From Actinomucor elegans (taxonomy: Eukaryota; Mucoromycota; Mucoromycetes; Mucorales; Mucoraceae), in contig JAMSLZ010000001.1 of the NCBI GenBank assembly GCA_026027325.1, forward strand, positions 1,302,001 through 1,366,000: 64,000 nucleotides of DNA, in the 5' to 3' direction. Every line of letters starts with the position of its first letter. Positions within the stretch are counted from its first letter, which is position 1. Below the pieces are notes generated by a model. That model did not search any database and was not told where the DNA came from. It worked only from the letters and a program-made list of their open reading frames with translations. The position numbers and the translations under genes were made by a program. Positions 1-11,535 of this stretch are shown in pieces.

Positions 1-605
1 TTTAAACATAATATTGTATTTATTGATAACTTAAAGTGGTTCCTATATATATTATTTCATATTGCAATAATTCATGTGTAGATCTCCCCGCTACTGATCT
101 TTGTAAATTGTCAATGTGTTTAACATCTTATGCTCAGAATGAGCTGATATTTTGGATAAAACTTCTCATTCGGCTGTAATGCAACAGATATACCAAACTA
201 TAAATAATGAGTTGTAAAACATATGCATTTCAATACGCAGCTATCCTCTGTAGTTTTTCGACCGTTCTCGGTCAAACATGGTACTCAAGCTTCAGCAAGG
301 TGCTATAGAGATATTCTAGTGGTGGATAAATACATGTGAATGTACACAATGCTAATTACAGGCTAATAAATGGCACGACAGTAATACTTTCTGTTTTTCT
401 ACTTTATTTTAATTCGAGTTGTTCGTAATATTATTATATCAATTAAATGGCAGCATCATTAAATCGAAAGCCGGCTATATGCTGTTAAAAAATAATGTCC
501 TAACATTGAAAAGTTTCCGAATATAAACAAAGAGACGGTTTAAGAGAAGATCTGACAGGTATTCGACTGTCTTTCTTCTTTTATTTTGTCATAAAACCAG
601 CAGTA
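1..605. other. Intergenic, no gene seen
   Basis: AT-rich sequence with no supported coding region. Bases 80-150 hold one divergent copy of the dispersed repeat described separately. The last 60 bases are the leader of the next gene. Confidence 0.6.
80..150 (-). repeat. Divergent copy of dispersed three-motif repeat
   Basis: On the + strand it has AGATCTC, then a TGT-containing spacer, then TGCTCAGAATGAGCT. This is the order seen in the best copy at 32969-33042. The similarity is partial and was judged by eye. Confidence 0.35.
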
Positions 606-1058
606 ATGACAAGCTTCAGTGCAGTTCGAAATCCGTTGTTGGACGATGACAATAACAAGAATTCCAAAATTGGCTCGAGCCATCCTTTCAAGGAATCTAC
701 CGTATCTTTCAAAAGTTTTTTCAATCAATCCAGTATCAAGCTTTCAAAAGTGGGAACGCATCTCAATCACAGCAAGAAAAAGATCGTGCCGTCTTCTTCC
801 AAGGACTATCGAAAGAAGAAGGTGAGTGATGATGCTGGCCGCCCTCAACAGCGACTTCTACAACGTATTAAACAACAAAATGAACAGAGCGAGCCTTTAG
901 TGCATTATAATGGTCCCTTGGAGACCTTGGATCAGCTTCCCCAGGAGAAGTTAGACTGGATCACAAAAGAAACATCTGATCATACAGAGCTTCGGCATTA
1001 CTTGTTAGACTATCCAAGATCTATCGTGTTCCGCAAACCTCATAATCGAAATCAGTAA
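606..1058 (+). CDS. Hypothetical basic protein, single exon
   Basis: A 150-codon uninterrupted frame starts at the first ATG after a pyrimidine-rich leader. The product is basic and polar, with Ser/Lys-rich stretches in the first 80 residues (a KKKIVPSSSK-like patch) and a more ordered end containing DQLPQEKLDWITKET and a YLLDYPRSIVFRKP-like tail. I do not recognise a family. There is no signal peptide or membrane segment, and no intron is needed. It is followed in the same direction by the PH-domain gene. It could be a small fungus-specific nuclear or cytoplasmic protein. Length and codon content make it more likely real than chance, but no motif proves function. Confidence 0.55.
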   Translation: MTSFSAVRNPLLDDDNNKNSKIGSSHPFKESTVSFKSFFNQSSIKLSKVGTHLNHSKKKIVPSSSKDYRKKKVSDDAGRPQQRLLQRIKQQNEQSEPLVHYNGPLETLDQLPQEKLDWITKETSDHTELRHYLLDYPRSIVFRKPHNRNQ

Positions 1059-1425
1059 GATTTGGATATTAAATGACTTGTATAGAGAGATATTTTGGTT
1101 TAACACTGCTTTACATGTAGACCTTCGCTAGGTCAATGTAATAGCAATACTCAATCAAATATGATGAGGCCCAAGGCGACCTTTTATATCAGAGGTAGGT
1201 ACACAAACATTTCTGTGGATAACATGACCCTTAATAATAATGGTTCTTGCTAGTATTGCAAGTCATCAACAAAAACTCCTCTAAACGTAAGCACAAGCCT
1301 ACTGAATCACATCATCTTTCAAGCTAATGTTGTTTTATATATAGCATGCTTACTGCGGTCATCGATTGAGTTGAATGATCAGGTCTTTTCAGGCTCTTAC
1401 TCTATCAGTCAGAAATGCGGAAAAC
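1059..1425. other. Intergenic or unresolved 5' region
   Basis: No clear coding segment. It contains possible splice acceptors near 1344 and 1391, so an upstream exon of the following PH-domain gene may lie here. I cannot define one. Confidence 0.4.
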
Positions 1426-2387
1426 ATGGGTCGCAGGCAAATATTGACGAGACTTATATATTGCAAGTATTTAGTGAAGAATAAGATACAGCACTGCTGA
1501 CACTTTATAAATAGGGATGTCGATAAACCCTCAACTACGAAACTTTCCATTTTTGCTCAACCTAAAACTACGTTGGGCTCTTTAAATTCCCGTTTCCGTC
1601 AACCCGAGGTTTGTTTGGGATCCCAAGAGTTTAAGATATCTATGCGTCCATCGGAGAAGAAGTTAAAACGAATTACAATCCAAGATAAAGAGAGCAATGA
1701 TCAGTATCAGGTATTGGTTTTGTACGGCATTTTTGTCAGTTCTCGAGTCATGACTTTGCTCGATAACAAGCTAATCTACGAGGGATTTATCACAGTTTAC
1801 ACAAGAGGCAAGCAGATTCCAGTAAGTATAACCCAACGATATCTAAAAGTAAAAGCAACTGATATATCTGTATTATATAACTAGAGGTGGGCTCGTTACT
1901 GGGCGACACTCTATCCTGGGCATATTGAACTATATGATTTTGAATATAAAGAGGTATAGAACGAAATATGTAACTGCACTTTTGAATCATTGTCCATTAA
2001 TCACTATGTTAGACAAGGAAAGCGCTCTATAAGATATCCATAAAGGCTCTGCTAGATGTTTTTCATCCGCCAACAGACGATGATGAGCGTCTTGTGGATG
2101 TTGGCTCGCTCGGCTTGGCTTTACAATTCTCTCATGAGAGTCTATTGGAAGATAAGACTCTACATCATCCAGACTTTGAGTATCGAATGTACATCTTACC
2201 AGACGATCAAGAGCGTTCTCAAGAATGGGAAAAGGCCTTTATGCACGCTGCTTCTTTGATCAATGAATTCAGATACGACGAGAATTACACTGCTACAAAA
2301 GTGAAACAAGGGAATACAAGAGCAGTACACAGTGAAGTCCAGGATGACTTGGAAACTATGGTTATATCATCCAAGTTCCTATGGTAA
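1426..2387 (+). CDS. PH-domain protein
   Basis: Proposed exons are 1426-1466, 1515-1821, 1885-1953 and 2013-2387 (263 aa). The last three are well supported by GTAAGT-type donors and TAG acceptors that keep frame. The first exon (ATG at 1426) is tentative, because the frame stays open upstream. A pleckstrin-homology fold is suggested by a first strand LIYEGFITVYTRG, then RWARYWATLYPGHIELYDFE (a typical PH W...L...L..Y pattern), and a final helix SQEWEKAFMHAASLI carrying the conserved Trp. A phosphoinositide- or protein-binding role at membranes is the family expectation. The C-terminal tail is short. The specific orthologue is not recognised; Skg3/Caf120-like or Tph3-like proteins are possible. 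Confidence 0.65.
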
Positions 2388-2636
2388 TCAGTTGATCCAG
2401 TTATAGAACCTGAAAAAATTTCCCTTTGATTGATTTCATTTGGGGCTAAACAAAAAGGTCTCGGAAGTCATCTTATTGCTATAAATCACCATTAGTTCCG
2501 GTGTCTTTTCACTGTAATAAATTGCCTTTTCTTTGCACTTGTTTATGAGCATAATCACGTCATGACAGTCTGCTTACTTTTACATCCATAAAAGCTTCTT
2601 TTTTTTAACTCGTATACACATCCTTATATTTTCTCA

Positions 2637-3332
2637 ATGACTATTTCAGCAGAAACTACTGTACCATCTAGACGTTCAGATGATAAATATCATCATCATA
2701 GACATGTAAATACTCCACTTGGCCATACGCTATCCATGATAGAGCATCCTTCATCTCCTATACGGTATCTAATACTTGATTGTCCAACTGAATCAACGCT
2801 ATCTCTTTATGTCGAAGAGTTTAAGGGTTTGCAAGTCTCAATTGTAATTCGATGTTGCCAGCCCACCTATAGCCCACAAAAGCTACTTCAGAACGGCATT
2901 TTATTAGTTGATCTACCATTCAAAGATGGCGGCATAGTAAGTGCATCTATCTAAATCCACAGGATTCCTGCTCATTCACGAATCAATACTAAATAGCCTC
3001 CACCCCAAGTCATTTACGAATGGTTACATGTCATTGAAGAAGCTAGAGTGAAATCCCTTCGAGAAGCACGACCCACAACCATAGCAGTGCATTGTGTAGC
3101 AGGTTTGGGCAGGGCTCCAGTCCTCGTTGCTATTGCCTTGATTGAACTAGGCATGGCTCCTCTGGATGCCATTGAATACATTCGAGAGAAACGTCGAGGC
3201 GCATTCAACAAACCTCAGATCATGTTCTTGGATAGCTATAAAAGAAAGCCCACAGCCAATAAGAATAGTTTCAGAAATTCATTAAGCAGAATGTTGGGCT
3301 TTGGGCCCAAAACAGTGCCCCATCCAACATAA
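2637..3332 (+). CDS. PRL-type (PTP4A) dual-specificity phosphatase
   Basis: Exons 2637-2936 and 2997-3332 give 211 aa. The signature HCVAGLGRAPVLVAIALIE is the PRL P-loop, with the Ala after the Arg that distinguishes PRLs from other cysteine phosphatases. Upstream, IVIRCCQPTY matches the region of the PRL redox cysteine, and LPFKDGGIPPPQVIYEWL matches the WPFDDG general-acid loop, with Trp replaced by Leu and the acid Asp kept. EKRRGAFN near the end is also PRL-typical. Metazoan PRLs end in a prenylated CAAX box. This protein ends in VPHPT with no cysteine, so it is not expected to be farnesylated. The N-terminal 35 residues are His-rich and extra. Orthology to the PRL family is secure. The substrate is unknown. 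Confidence 0.88.
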
Positions 3333-3341
3333 ATCGATTTA

Positions 3342-4372
<1,031 letters not shown>

Positions 4373-5021
4373 TTGAGCTGGCTAATGGTGGGAAAAAAGC
4401 AACTGAAGCCAGAATGTGTGGACTTTTAAATAAGGTATTACACCAGTTTACAATCAAAGTTTAAACTATGAATAAATATATAAATTGTAAACTGTGTCCT
4501 TATTACAGACAATAATAGTATAAGTAAGGTTATGACGCTTAAAGAAAAAACACCAACCGATCAATGCAGCTAAAGATAATTCATACGTAAGAAAATCTGG
4601 GAAGTCTTAGGTCTTATCTGTAGCTTGAATTTCTCTTGCTGAGCAGTTAAACAAAGGTTATGGCAGATGCAGCAATACATTTTTAAGCATACAATCATCA
4701 TCATCAGATCCAGCATTAAACCAAAATCATTCGAGAGATCTATAGATCTATGGATCCAATTTCCTTGAAATGCATATAGCCTACAGCTCGTCAGTAAAAT
4801 AGGTTTAATAATGATAGATCCCTTAATTCATGTCGGTTTAATACCACATTTGACAACTAGTACATGTTGAAAATAAACCATTACGGCAGCTAAAGTTTCT
4901 GTCTATGTAACTGGGAACTATCGAAAACTATGAACATTTTGAAACCCAAGTATAGTCAACATCACAAAAACTAAAACAATAGATATGCTTTTTCTAGTGG
5001 AAGTCATTTTTTTTTTATTAT
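4373..5021. other. Intergenic with one dispersed-repeat copy
   Basis: Promoter side of the sepiapterin reductase gene and 3' side of the RSPRY1-like gene. No coding potential seen. A copy of the three-motif repeat lies at 4697-4757. Confidence 0.55.
4697..4757 (+). repeat. Divergent copy of dispersed three-motif repeat
   Basis: Contains ATCATCAGATCCAGCATTAAA followed 20 bases later by GAGAGATCTATAGATCTATGG, the same order and spacing as in the copies at 20309 and 44000. Partial similarity only. Confidence 0.4.
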
Positions 5022-7790
5022 TTACAATCTAGTAGTTGTTGTAGTTGATACAACTTTCTCTTCAATTATTGTCATTGTTTTGGTCATGGTTGTTGTTTGC
5101 GTTGTTATATCAGTATTTACAGTGATTCTCTCTTTAATTTCAGCGCGACATAAAGGGCTTTTATGACAGAGAAAAAAAAAAGTTAGCTTTAGAATCCAAA
5201 TCTCAACGTTTGATGCATTACCATAACGTCAAAGCTTTAGCGCAGCGGCCTCCTATACCATCATGCTTACAAGGCAAGAGTATTGTATCTTTTGGCTCAG
5301 AAAAGCAAATGGTACACAGTGGGCCATCCCAATCAAAATCCTCCTCTTCTTCTTCGTCCTCTACTTCCGTTGTACTATCAGATTCAGGCGATTGCTGTCG
5401 CTGAACATCATCTGCTCCAATGCGAGGTCGCAGTGGTGGTTTGTTCATTGGCTGATAGGATTTGCCATGCGAGGTCACACCGCGTTTCCTCACCCACCGC
5501 ATAACGCGTTTATTGAAATCACCATCTAATATACCTGCTTCATTGAGACCACGAAATTTAGCAGCAGTCGGCGGTAAATACATCCATGGTCTTTCACCAA
5601 AATTCACAAGCGCTTGCTGATGTGTTGTTAAGCTAATGGCAGGGTAGAGGCCAAGGCCTTTGGCCGTTCGCTTCTTTTTGGTTTGTGTAGGGGAGGCATC
5701 ATGGATGTGAGGCGAAGCAGAGGACGACGTTAGGATAGGTGAAGAGGAGGAAAAAGTGGTCTTTGGTGAATCTGTGGTTATACTATGCAGGGTAGAAGTT
5801 GTTGTGGTTGATTCACTGAGATCAGAGGATCGCGAAGACGCGTCAGTGCTGCGTCGATGGTGACTGGATTTCCGGTTAGGATGTTCAAATTCCACTGTGA
5901 GGCCCAAATCGCAACCGTTGATATAATATGAACAAAAGCCGTTATCTAAGTCTAAAAAGCTGCCTATCACATCGCCTGCTTGGCATCGTATCTTTACTTT
6001 GCTTTGTGGGTAAACTGCTGAGCCATCTGCCCATACAGCTGTTCTATAGGTATCAAATGCAAATCCATTCTATCGTTAATTGACCAGTTGACTTGTTAAT
6101 ACCCAATCACTGTTTGTTTGTTAGGTTCGCTTACGCAATCATCACCAACTCCATAACCTTCCTCGGGAGAAAAACGACAGCGGCTCGTGGCCCAGCCTAT
6201 CTGCATAATTCCATTACTTAATAGTAAAGTTTCATAATACCATTTGCCGCGTTTGACACAAGCGGTTGCGCGAACGGATTCAAAATGAGGTCTATCATTG
6301 CGAAGCTAGTAGTAGGTCAATAAGCGATTATAAATTATTGAACCAAAACTTATCATTTTCCTTACCTCTAAGCCGTTTCCTCCAATCTTTAAATGAGGCG
6401 TTGCGTCAAATGGATTCATGATTACGTTCAAGGTTGATAAATCCCAGGGACAAGTGATCTAGTACAAATGTATTAATTTATGTACTTTTTTTTTGTTTCA
6501 TTGGACTATATGTAATTTTACCTTTTTACCATCAATAAATACATGATCTAACGCCCATCTTGCACATAACCCCAGTTGTACATATTTAGCCCATTCCTCT
6601 CTTAGCGGACCTTTTGGTGGAATAAATCGTGAATCAAAGCTATTCAGATTGGAATACGCCGACACTTGGTCTGTAACATTTAAAGACATATTCCCTAGAG
6701 AGGGTAATGTGAGGGATGTTAAAGTCTGTTTTTGTCCTGATCTGGTATCATTGTCAGACACAGACAGCGCATAAATTCTCTCATTAGCCAGTTCACATTC
6801 CTTCACAGCTGACAAGAGTACAGATCGTATATTAAAATCATGAGCAAGAATGGTATCTTTGACGGTTCCTACAAGCTCAAAAAGTTTAATTGATTCACGC
6901 ATTATTTTATAATATATATATGTATCATCTTTTTACCTGTGAGTGCAAACTTTTCAAGAGCCAGTAACGAAAAAATCCGCACCATCAAATCTTCCTGCGG
7001 ATCAGAAATCGATTTCATCAGCATATCACCTACATCTTGATGCCATAGCGATAGGCACATTTCCCCAGCGAATTTCTCGGCTAATAAAGACCATAGAATA
7101 GCTGCGTTTAACTTGAGCTTGGTTTGCTCCGAGTTTTGTACTGTAGCCATGAGACTAGGCGCTGAAGGATTCGCTGAATTGTTGAATATTTGTTTGCGAA
7201 GTGCTTCACGTTTACTCGCTGATCGTTCTATTTTGTATCGACCAGATAAGAGCGAGATCATACGTTGAATGCGGCTAGGCTTTTTGTTGAGTTTGGAGAT
7301 AATCACTGGTGAAACAGAGACCATGGTATCGCGCGAAGGTAAAGCAGCTCGATCAATGATATGACTAAGAAATGCCATGGCGACTGGACTGTCAGGGTCT
7401 AAATTACTAGTAATGGTGGAGATAAAAGCAAGGTAACCAGGCCCTAATAATTCAAGGATGGTTTAGATATGATGAAGCAGACAGTTTATTTGCTGCTTTT
7501 TTTTTACCTTCATAAGCTAATGTAAATAAGGTATCGAGAGCTTGTACCATATGCCTTTCTCTATCGTAAAATTCTGTTTGACTTTGATCTGAAGATTGTG
7601 TCGGGTGCTCGTTGGAATTAGCAGTAGATCGAGATCTATTATCGTTTGACAATCGTTGAGATATGGGATCTTCTTGCTCAAACTCTTGGACATGATTTTG
7701 AGCGATGGCTAGTATTCTTTTCCAAGAACTCTCCACCAAGCGTCCTGCTTGATCACTGACAGGTTTGAAAGCCAAATCAATATTTGGCAT
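5022..7790 (-). CDS. RSPRY1: RSPRY1-like SPRY and RING-finger protein
   Basis: Seven exons (7508-7790, 6937-7443, 6522-6868, 6366-6458, 6135-6305, 5222-6069, 5022-5157) join in frame to 794 aa. The first 350 residues are helical and resemble the N-terminal part of animal RSPRY1. The SPRY domain spans about residues 400-560: KWYYETLLLSNGIMQIGWA, then EGYGVGDDCNGFAFDTYRTAVWADG, then IGSFLDLDNGFCSYYINGCD. A Ser-rich insertion follows. The C-terminus carries a RING: CTICFSEPKDTILLPCKH, then C, with CPLCR supplied by the last exon, which shows that splice to be correct. A likely E3 ubiquitin ligase whose SPRY domain recruits the target (family inference). A Thr/Lys-rich tail follows the RING. Confidence 0.85.
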
Positions 7791-9020
7791 AATTTATCTT
7801 ACAAGTCTTATTTCGGTGATGATTCGTATAGCTTATAGGTAGAAGGCTTCGTCCGATATAATTCTAGTACTATCTATGATATAGGTATATGTTGCGTTGA
7901 GGAAAAACCAAAAAGAGAGCAAAAAGAAAAATATGTAAAAGACAGCAAGAGAAATAAGATTTATTACCAGTTCTTTAATAAATTACACACTAGGTGAAAC
8001 GAGGTAAAAAATAATTATTATATAGTAACAAACAAACTCATCTAGAGTTTCTCGATCATGGAGATATTCAACTCTCCTTATACAGTAATTTGATCTGATA
8101 AATGATATTGTATTCCTTTGAGGAAACGACGACCACAATCCGCAGATAAAAGAAAGCATCGCAAAATTGCGATTATAATGACCAATCGACATTAATAATG
8201 GTATTTTTTTTTTTTTTTGGTGATTAATCTTCTCTAAAGTGTATATATAATACACATGCATCGTATATATACATGTCCATACTGATTCCTTCCTGTTTCG
8301 TTTGCAAAACGTTGATTCATGCGGAATTACATTACTGCTACTATACTTTCTAATTACATTGGGCATCTGGGATTGAAATTAGTCGTCATGATCACCACCA
8401 TCCCATGGTGCGTTCCAATAAATCGATCAACGTGAAAAAAAAAAATCAAACTTTGATTTCTAAGAAAAAACATAGCACTAAAAATGTGATTTCTGATGAA
8501 TGGATTTTCATGGATACGTATGTATCTTAAAATGAGCTGTATAACCCCAATGACATAGCATTATGTCGCTCTGAAGCAATAATATTTTCTGATTATTACT
8601 GTAACATTTGAAAGACTGCTTAGTTGAGTGTAACTTTTATTAACGGTAAAAAGCGTAAGCTTCTAGCTAATATTTGTGATATCGCGGTTTGATCTATTTT
8701 TTTTTTTTCATTATAAATTCCAGTCTGAAAAATGGTATGGAGCTTTACTTGAATAAAATGTCTGTTCATTTAAATTCAATGTCGTATCTAACTAATAGTT
8801 TATGTTCATAACGAGCTACTGTATCTAGTAAAACCTCGAATTAACTTTGGTGTTCCGACTACATTATATGTATCGTGCGCAATTGTCTATTTACAGCCTT
8901 TACTGGATAAATGGGTGATCTAAATTGAGAGTACCATTAAATCAAACAAACTAAACTGAGCACCACTAAAGATAAATGCATAATTTATTGTGTGTGTATA
9001 GAGTACTTAGAAAGGTCTAA
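7791..9020. other. Intergenic, no gene seen
   Basis: Between two minus-strand genes. The longest frame (7983-8366, -) is compositionally AT-driven and has no recognisable motif. Short poly-T runs at about 8204 and 8698. Confidence 0.6.
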
Positions 9021-10607
9021 CTATTTACCAATGTAAGCTAAGGTATTATGATTAGGAGTAGCCGCTTTTGACCATTGGAACGATAACACATCGCGAGTAG
9101 CCACTTGAATAATATCATTATACAAGTCTTGTGTATTTGCGTAAGATTTTCTTGACAATAGAGTGGCTGCAATACCAGAGACATGAGGATTTGACATACT
9201 AGTAATTCAAAAGTTTGTTTGTTAGTAAATACATACAAATGTCTTTTTTTTTTTTTTTTTTTTTTTTTTTACCTTGTACCGTCTAGTAATTTAGAACTAT
9301 TAGGCGCACCAATCCAAGCGCTTTCTATCCCAGAGCCAGGAGCATATACTTTAACGCATTCACCTACATCAGAATAAGCCGCCACATCATCATTCAAGTC
9401 AGATGCACCTACTGAGAGCACATCAGGGTTGGAAGCAGGTGAAAAGAAACACGCGTCACTACCCGAGTTGCCTGCAGAAGCAAAGATAGGGATGTTGTAT
9501 TGTGTAGCCGCTTTACTCAAAATCTCGTCTATCATTCTTGATCTAGGCCCACTCAGTGATAGGTTAATAAGACTCTTTCCAGGTTCTGCTGTTTTGATAA
9601 CATGGGAGATCCCTTTGAGTAAAGTGCTTGTAGTACCATCGCCCGACCTATCGAGAATTTTGACCGAGTGGATTTTGGCCTTTTTAGCAATACCGTATAA
9701 TTGACCTGCAATCTTACTAGCGACATGTGTACCTAGAATGGAAAAAAAAAGTGAGTATATTGCAGCAGTTTGCGAAAATTGCTTACCATGGCCACCTAGG
9801 TCTTCTCCTTCTTCATAATCAATAAAGTTTGCATCTATCACTGCACGACCTTCAAAGTCCTGGTGCGCTGTATTGATACCAGTATCCAAGACATAGACAT
9901 GCACACTTTCACCAGCTGCTTCATCATACTCGTACTGACTCAAATCACCGCCGTGTTCGCGTTGAGTCACCCGGGCTTGGCCCCAGTTAGGTGCGACAGC
10001 TGTCTTGATAGTACCACGTCGACGAGTGCCGTTAGCAAATGCCTGTAAACGTTGAGTATAGGAGCTTGTACTGTTCATCAGTTGATATTCCTGTAAAGGG
10101 CGAATGATTTGGGCCTTGTACACTTGGTTTGGCTCTACGTATTCCACATTGCTTTGCTGATGCAAGTAATCCACAAAACGATGGTCCGGAAAGATGCCTG
10201 ATACAGCTGTGAAACTATCATCGATAATGAACGAATCTAAAAAGAGCTTTGATCCAAATCCTGTTGCTGAAAAGATGGCATCATAATATTCAATGCCACT
10301 ACCGGCCCTGTTTTCATTATTGAGTATTGAAGAAGATCGACGACGACGTGATAATACAGTCTTTGGTCCGCTTTGAGATAATATGTAAGCTTTATGGTTT
10401 GCTAGAATAAAATCATGCGCTATAATTTGATGTATAAATAAAATGATTCGAATCATTTCCATTGATTTATTTACCTGAACTGGAGTTCATAGCAGATCTC
10501 AACTTAATGACATGAGTGGCTCTATTGGCATCGTTTGTATCTGATGCTTGAGACTGCACTACAAGCAAACTGATAGAAAAGGCAGCAGTAAAGACAGTTG
10601 ATTTCAT
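9021..10607 (-). CDS. Secreted subtilisin-like serine protease (S8, proteinase K type)
   Basis: Exons 10475-10607, 9787-10419, 9273-9732 and 9021-9198 give 467 aa. The start is an N-terminal signal peptide (MKSTVFTAAFSISLLVVQSQA). An inhibitor-I9 propeptide follows, ending around YVEPNQVYKAQ. The catalytic domain has all three active-site blocks: VYVLDTGINTAH (Asp), GGHGTHVAS (His, split by an intron) and GTSMSNPHVSG (Ser, split by an intron). The oxyanion region FASAGNSGSDACFFSPAS is intact. It is therefore predicted to be an active secreted or vacuolar endoprotease made as a zymogen. Intron 3 contains a 28-nt T tract. No sign of degeneration. Confidence 0.92.
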
Positions 10608-10770
10608 TGTTTAGAATCAGTAAAGTAAATAGACTAGTAAATAAACATTTCATTTTTATATAGGTTCAGTTCAATTGAAGATAGGTGAATTATTGAAATC
10701 ACCCAAAGGGTGTATATCTAAACTGTAACAAATAAACTCTACAGAAAGCACTCTAATTTTTTTTCCGAGC

Positions 10771-11535
10771 TTAAGTGAATGTAATACTATTGGCTGCAAG
10801 AGTCAAAGTGAATTTTTTGTCAAAGCTTTTTTTAAGGTCTGATTTCTTCGATTTCTTGTATTCTGGATGCTTTTCGATCAATTCAATAGCCTTTTTACGT
10901 GTATCTCTCAAACTTAAGGACTTCTTTTTTTAAAAAATGAAATAAAATTAATTTAAGCTTTCATTCTTCATTGAAACACATATCAAACTTACGCCGTTCT
11001 TCAGGACTTCCTTGACAGCCAACTCCAAATTCTTTGATTCGTCTTTACTGAGCTCGGTGGAACTCCAAGTCGTTAAAGCCTTTACCTTCTTTGGTTTAGT
11101 TTCTTCAATAGCAGCTTCACTCTTTCTCTTCTTTTCATTCAATTCATCTACAATTGAAATAGGTTTGCTAGGTGCAGCTTGCTTCTTTGATTCGGGCTTT
11201 TTGACAGGCGTTGTAGCAGCAGGCTTGAAAATTATTGTTATTAGTTTCAATCGTTTGCTTTAATTTCTTTTAGAGACATACCTTGCCGTTATTTTGATAA
11301 ATATGTTTTTGAAATTTTTGTGCCTCGGTCATACAAGAGTTATGGCTTTGGTAGCTGGTACCTTGGAAAGTGATCGAGCAATCGATACAAGTGAAAGTAG
11401 CATGACAGCGATTACCATGCTGATTTAACTTGGGTTTCTTCACAACATCTCCACAACCGTCACACTGAAAACTATTAAATAATGAGTCAATACAAAAGGC
11501 AGATCTAAACGTCTTATTGCTCGGTACCTAACCAT
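10771..11535 (-). CDS. LYAR: LYAR-type zinc-finger nucleolar protein
   Basis: Exons 11528-11535 (8 nt: ATG plus five bases), 11282-11471, 10993-11223 and 10771-10923 give 193 aa. The first 60 residues carry two C2HC-type fingers: VSFQCDGCGDVVKKPKLNQH, then CHATFTCIDCSITFQGTSYQSHNSC. This is the LYAR arrangement. The rest is Lys-rich, with a central KKRKSEAAIEETKPKKVK patch and a basic C-terminal block beginning SLSLRDTRKKAIELIEKHPEY. LYAR proteins act in the nucleolus in rRNA synthesis and pre-ribosome maturation (family knowledge). The very short first exon is supported by exact donor and acceptor sites and by recovery of the MVSF start. Confidence 0.85.

Noticed and set aside
1517..1586. 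ATG at 1517 as start of the PH-domain gene
   Set aside because: It opens a different frame that stops after 23 codons. The PH frame enters this exon from an upstream splice.
5210..5529. Plus-strand frames over the RSPRY1-like last exons
   Set aside because: They lie antisense to the RING and acidic region, which is confirmed by the CTICF...CPLCR motif on the minus strand.
7983..8366. 127-codon minus-strand frame
   Set aside because: Composition follows AT-rich DNA (Ile/Tyr/Phe-rich), there is no motif, and it lies in a gene gap with poly-T inside.
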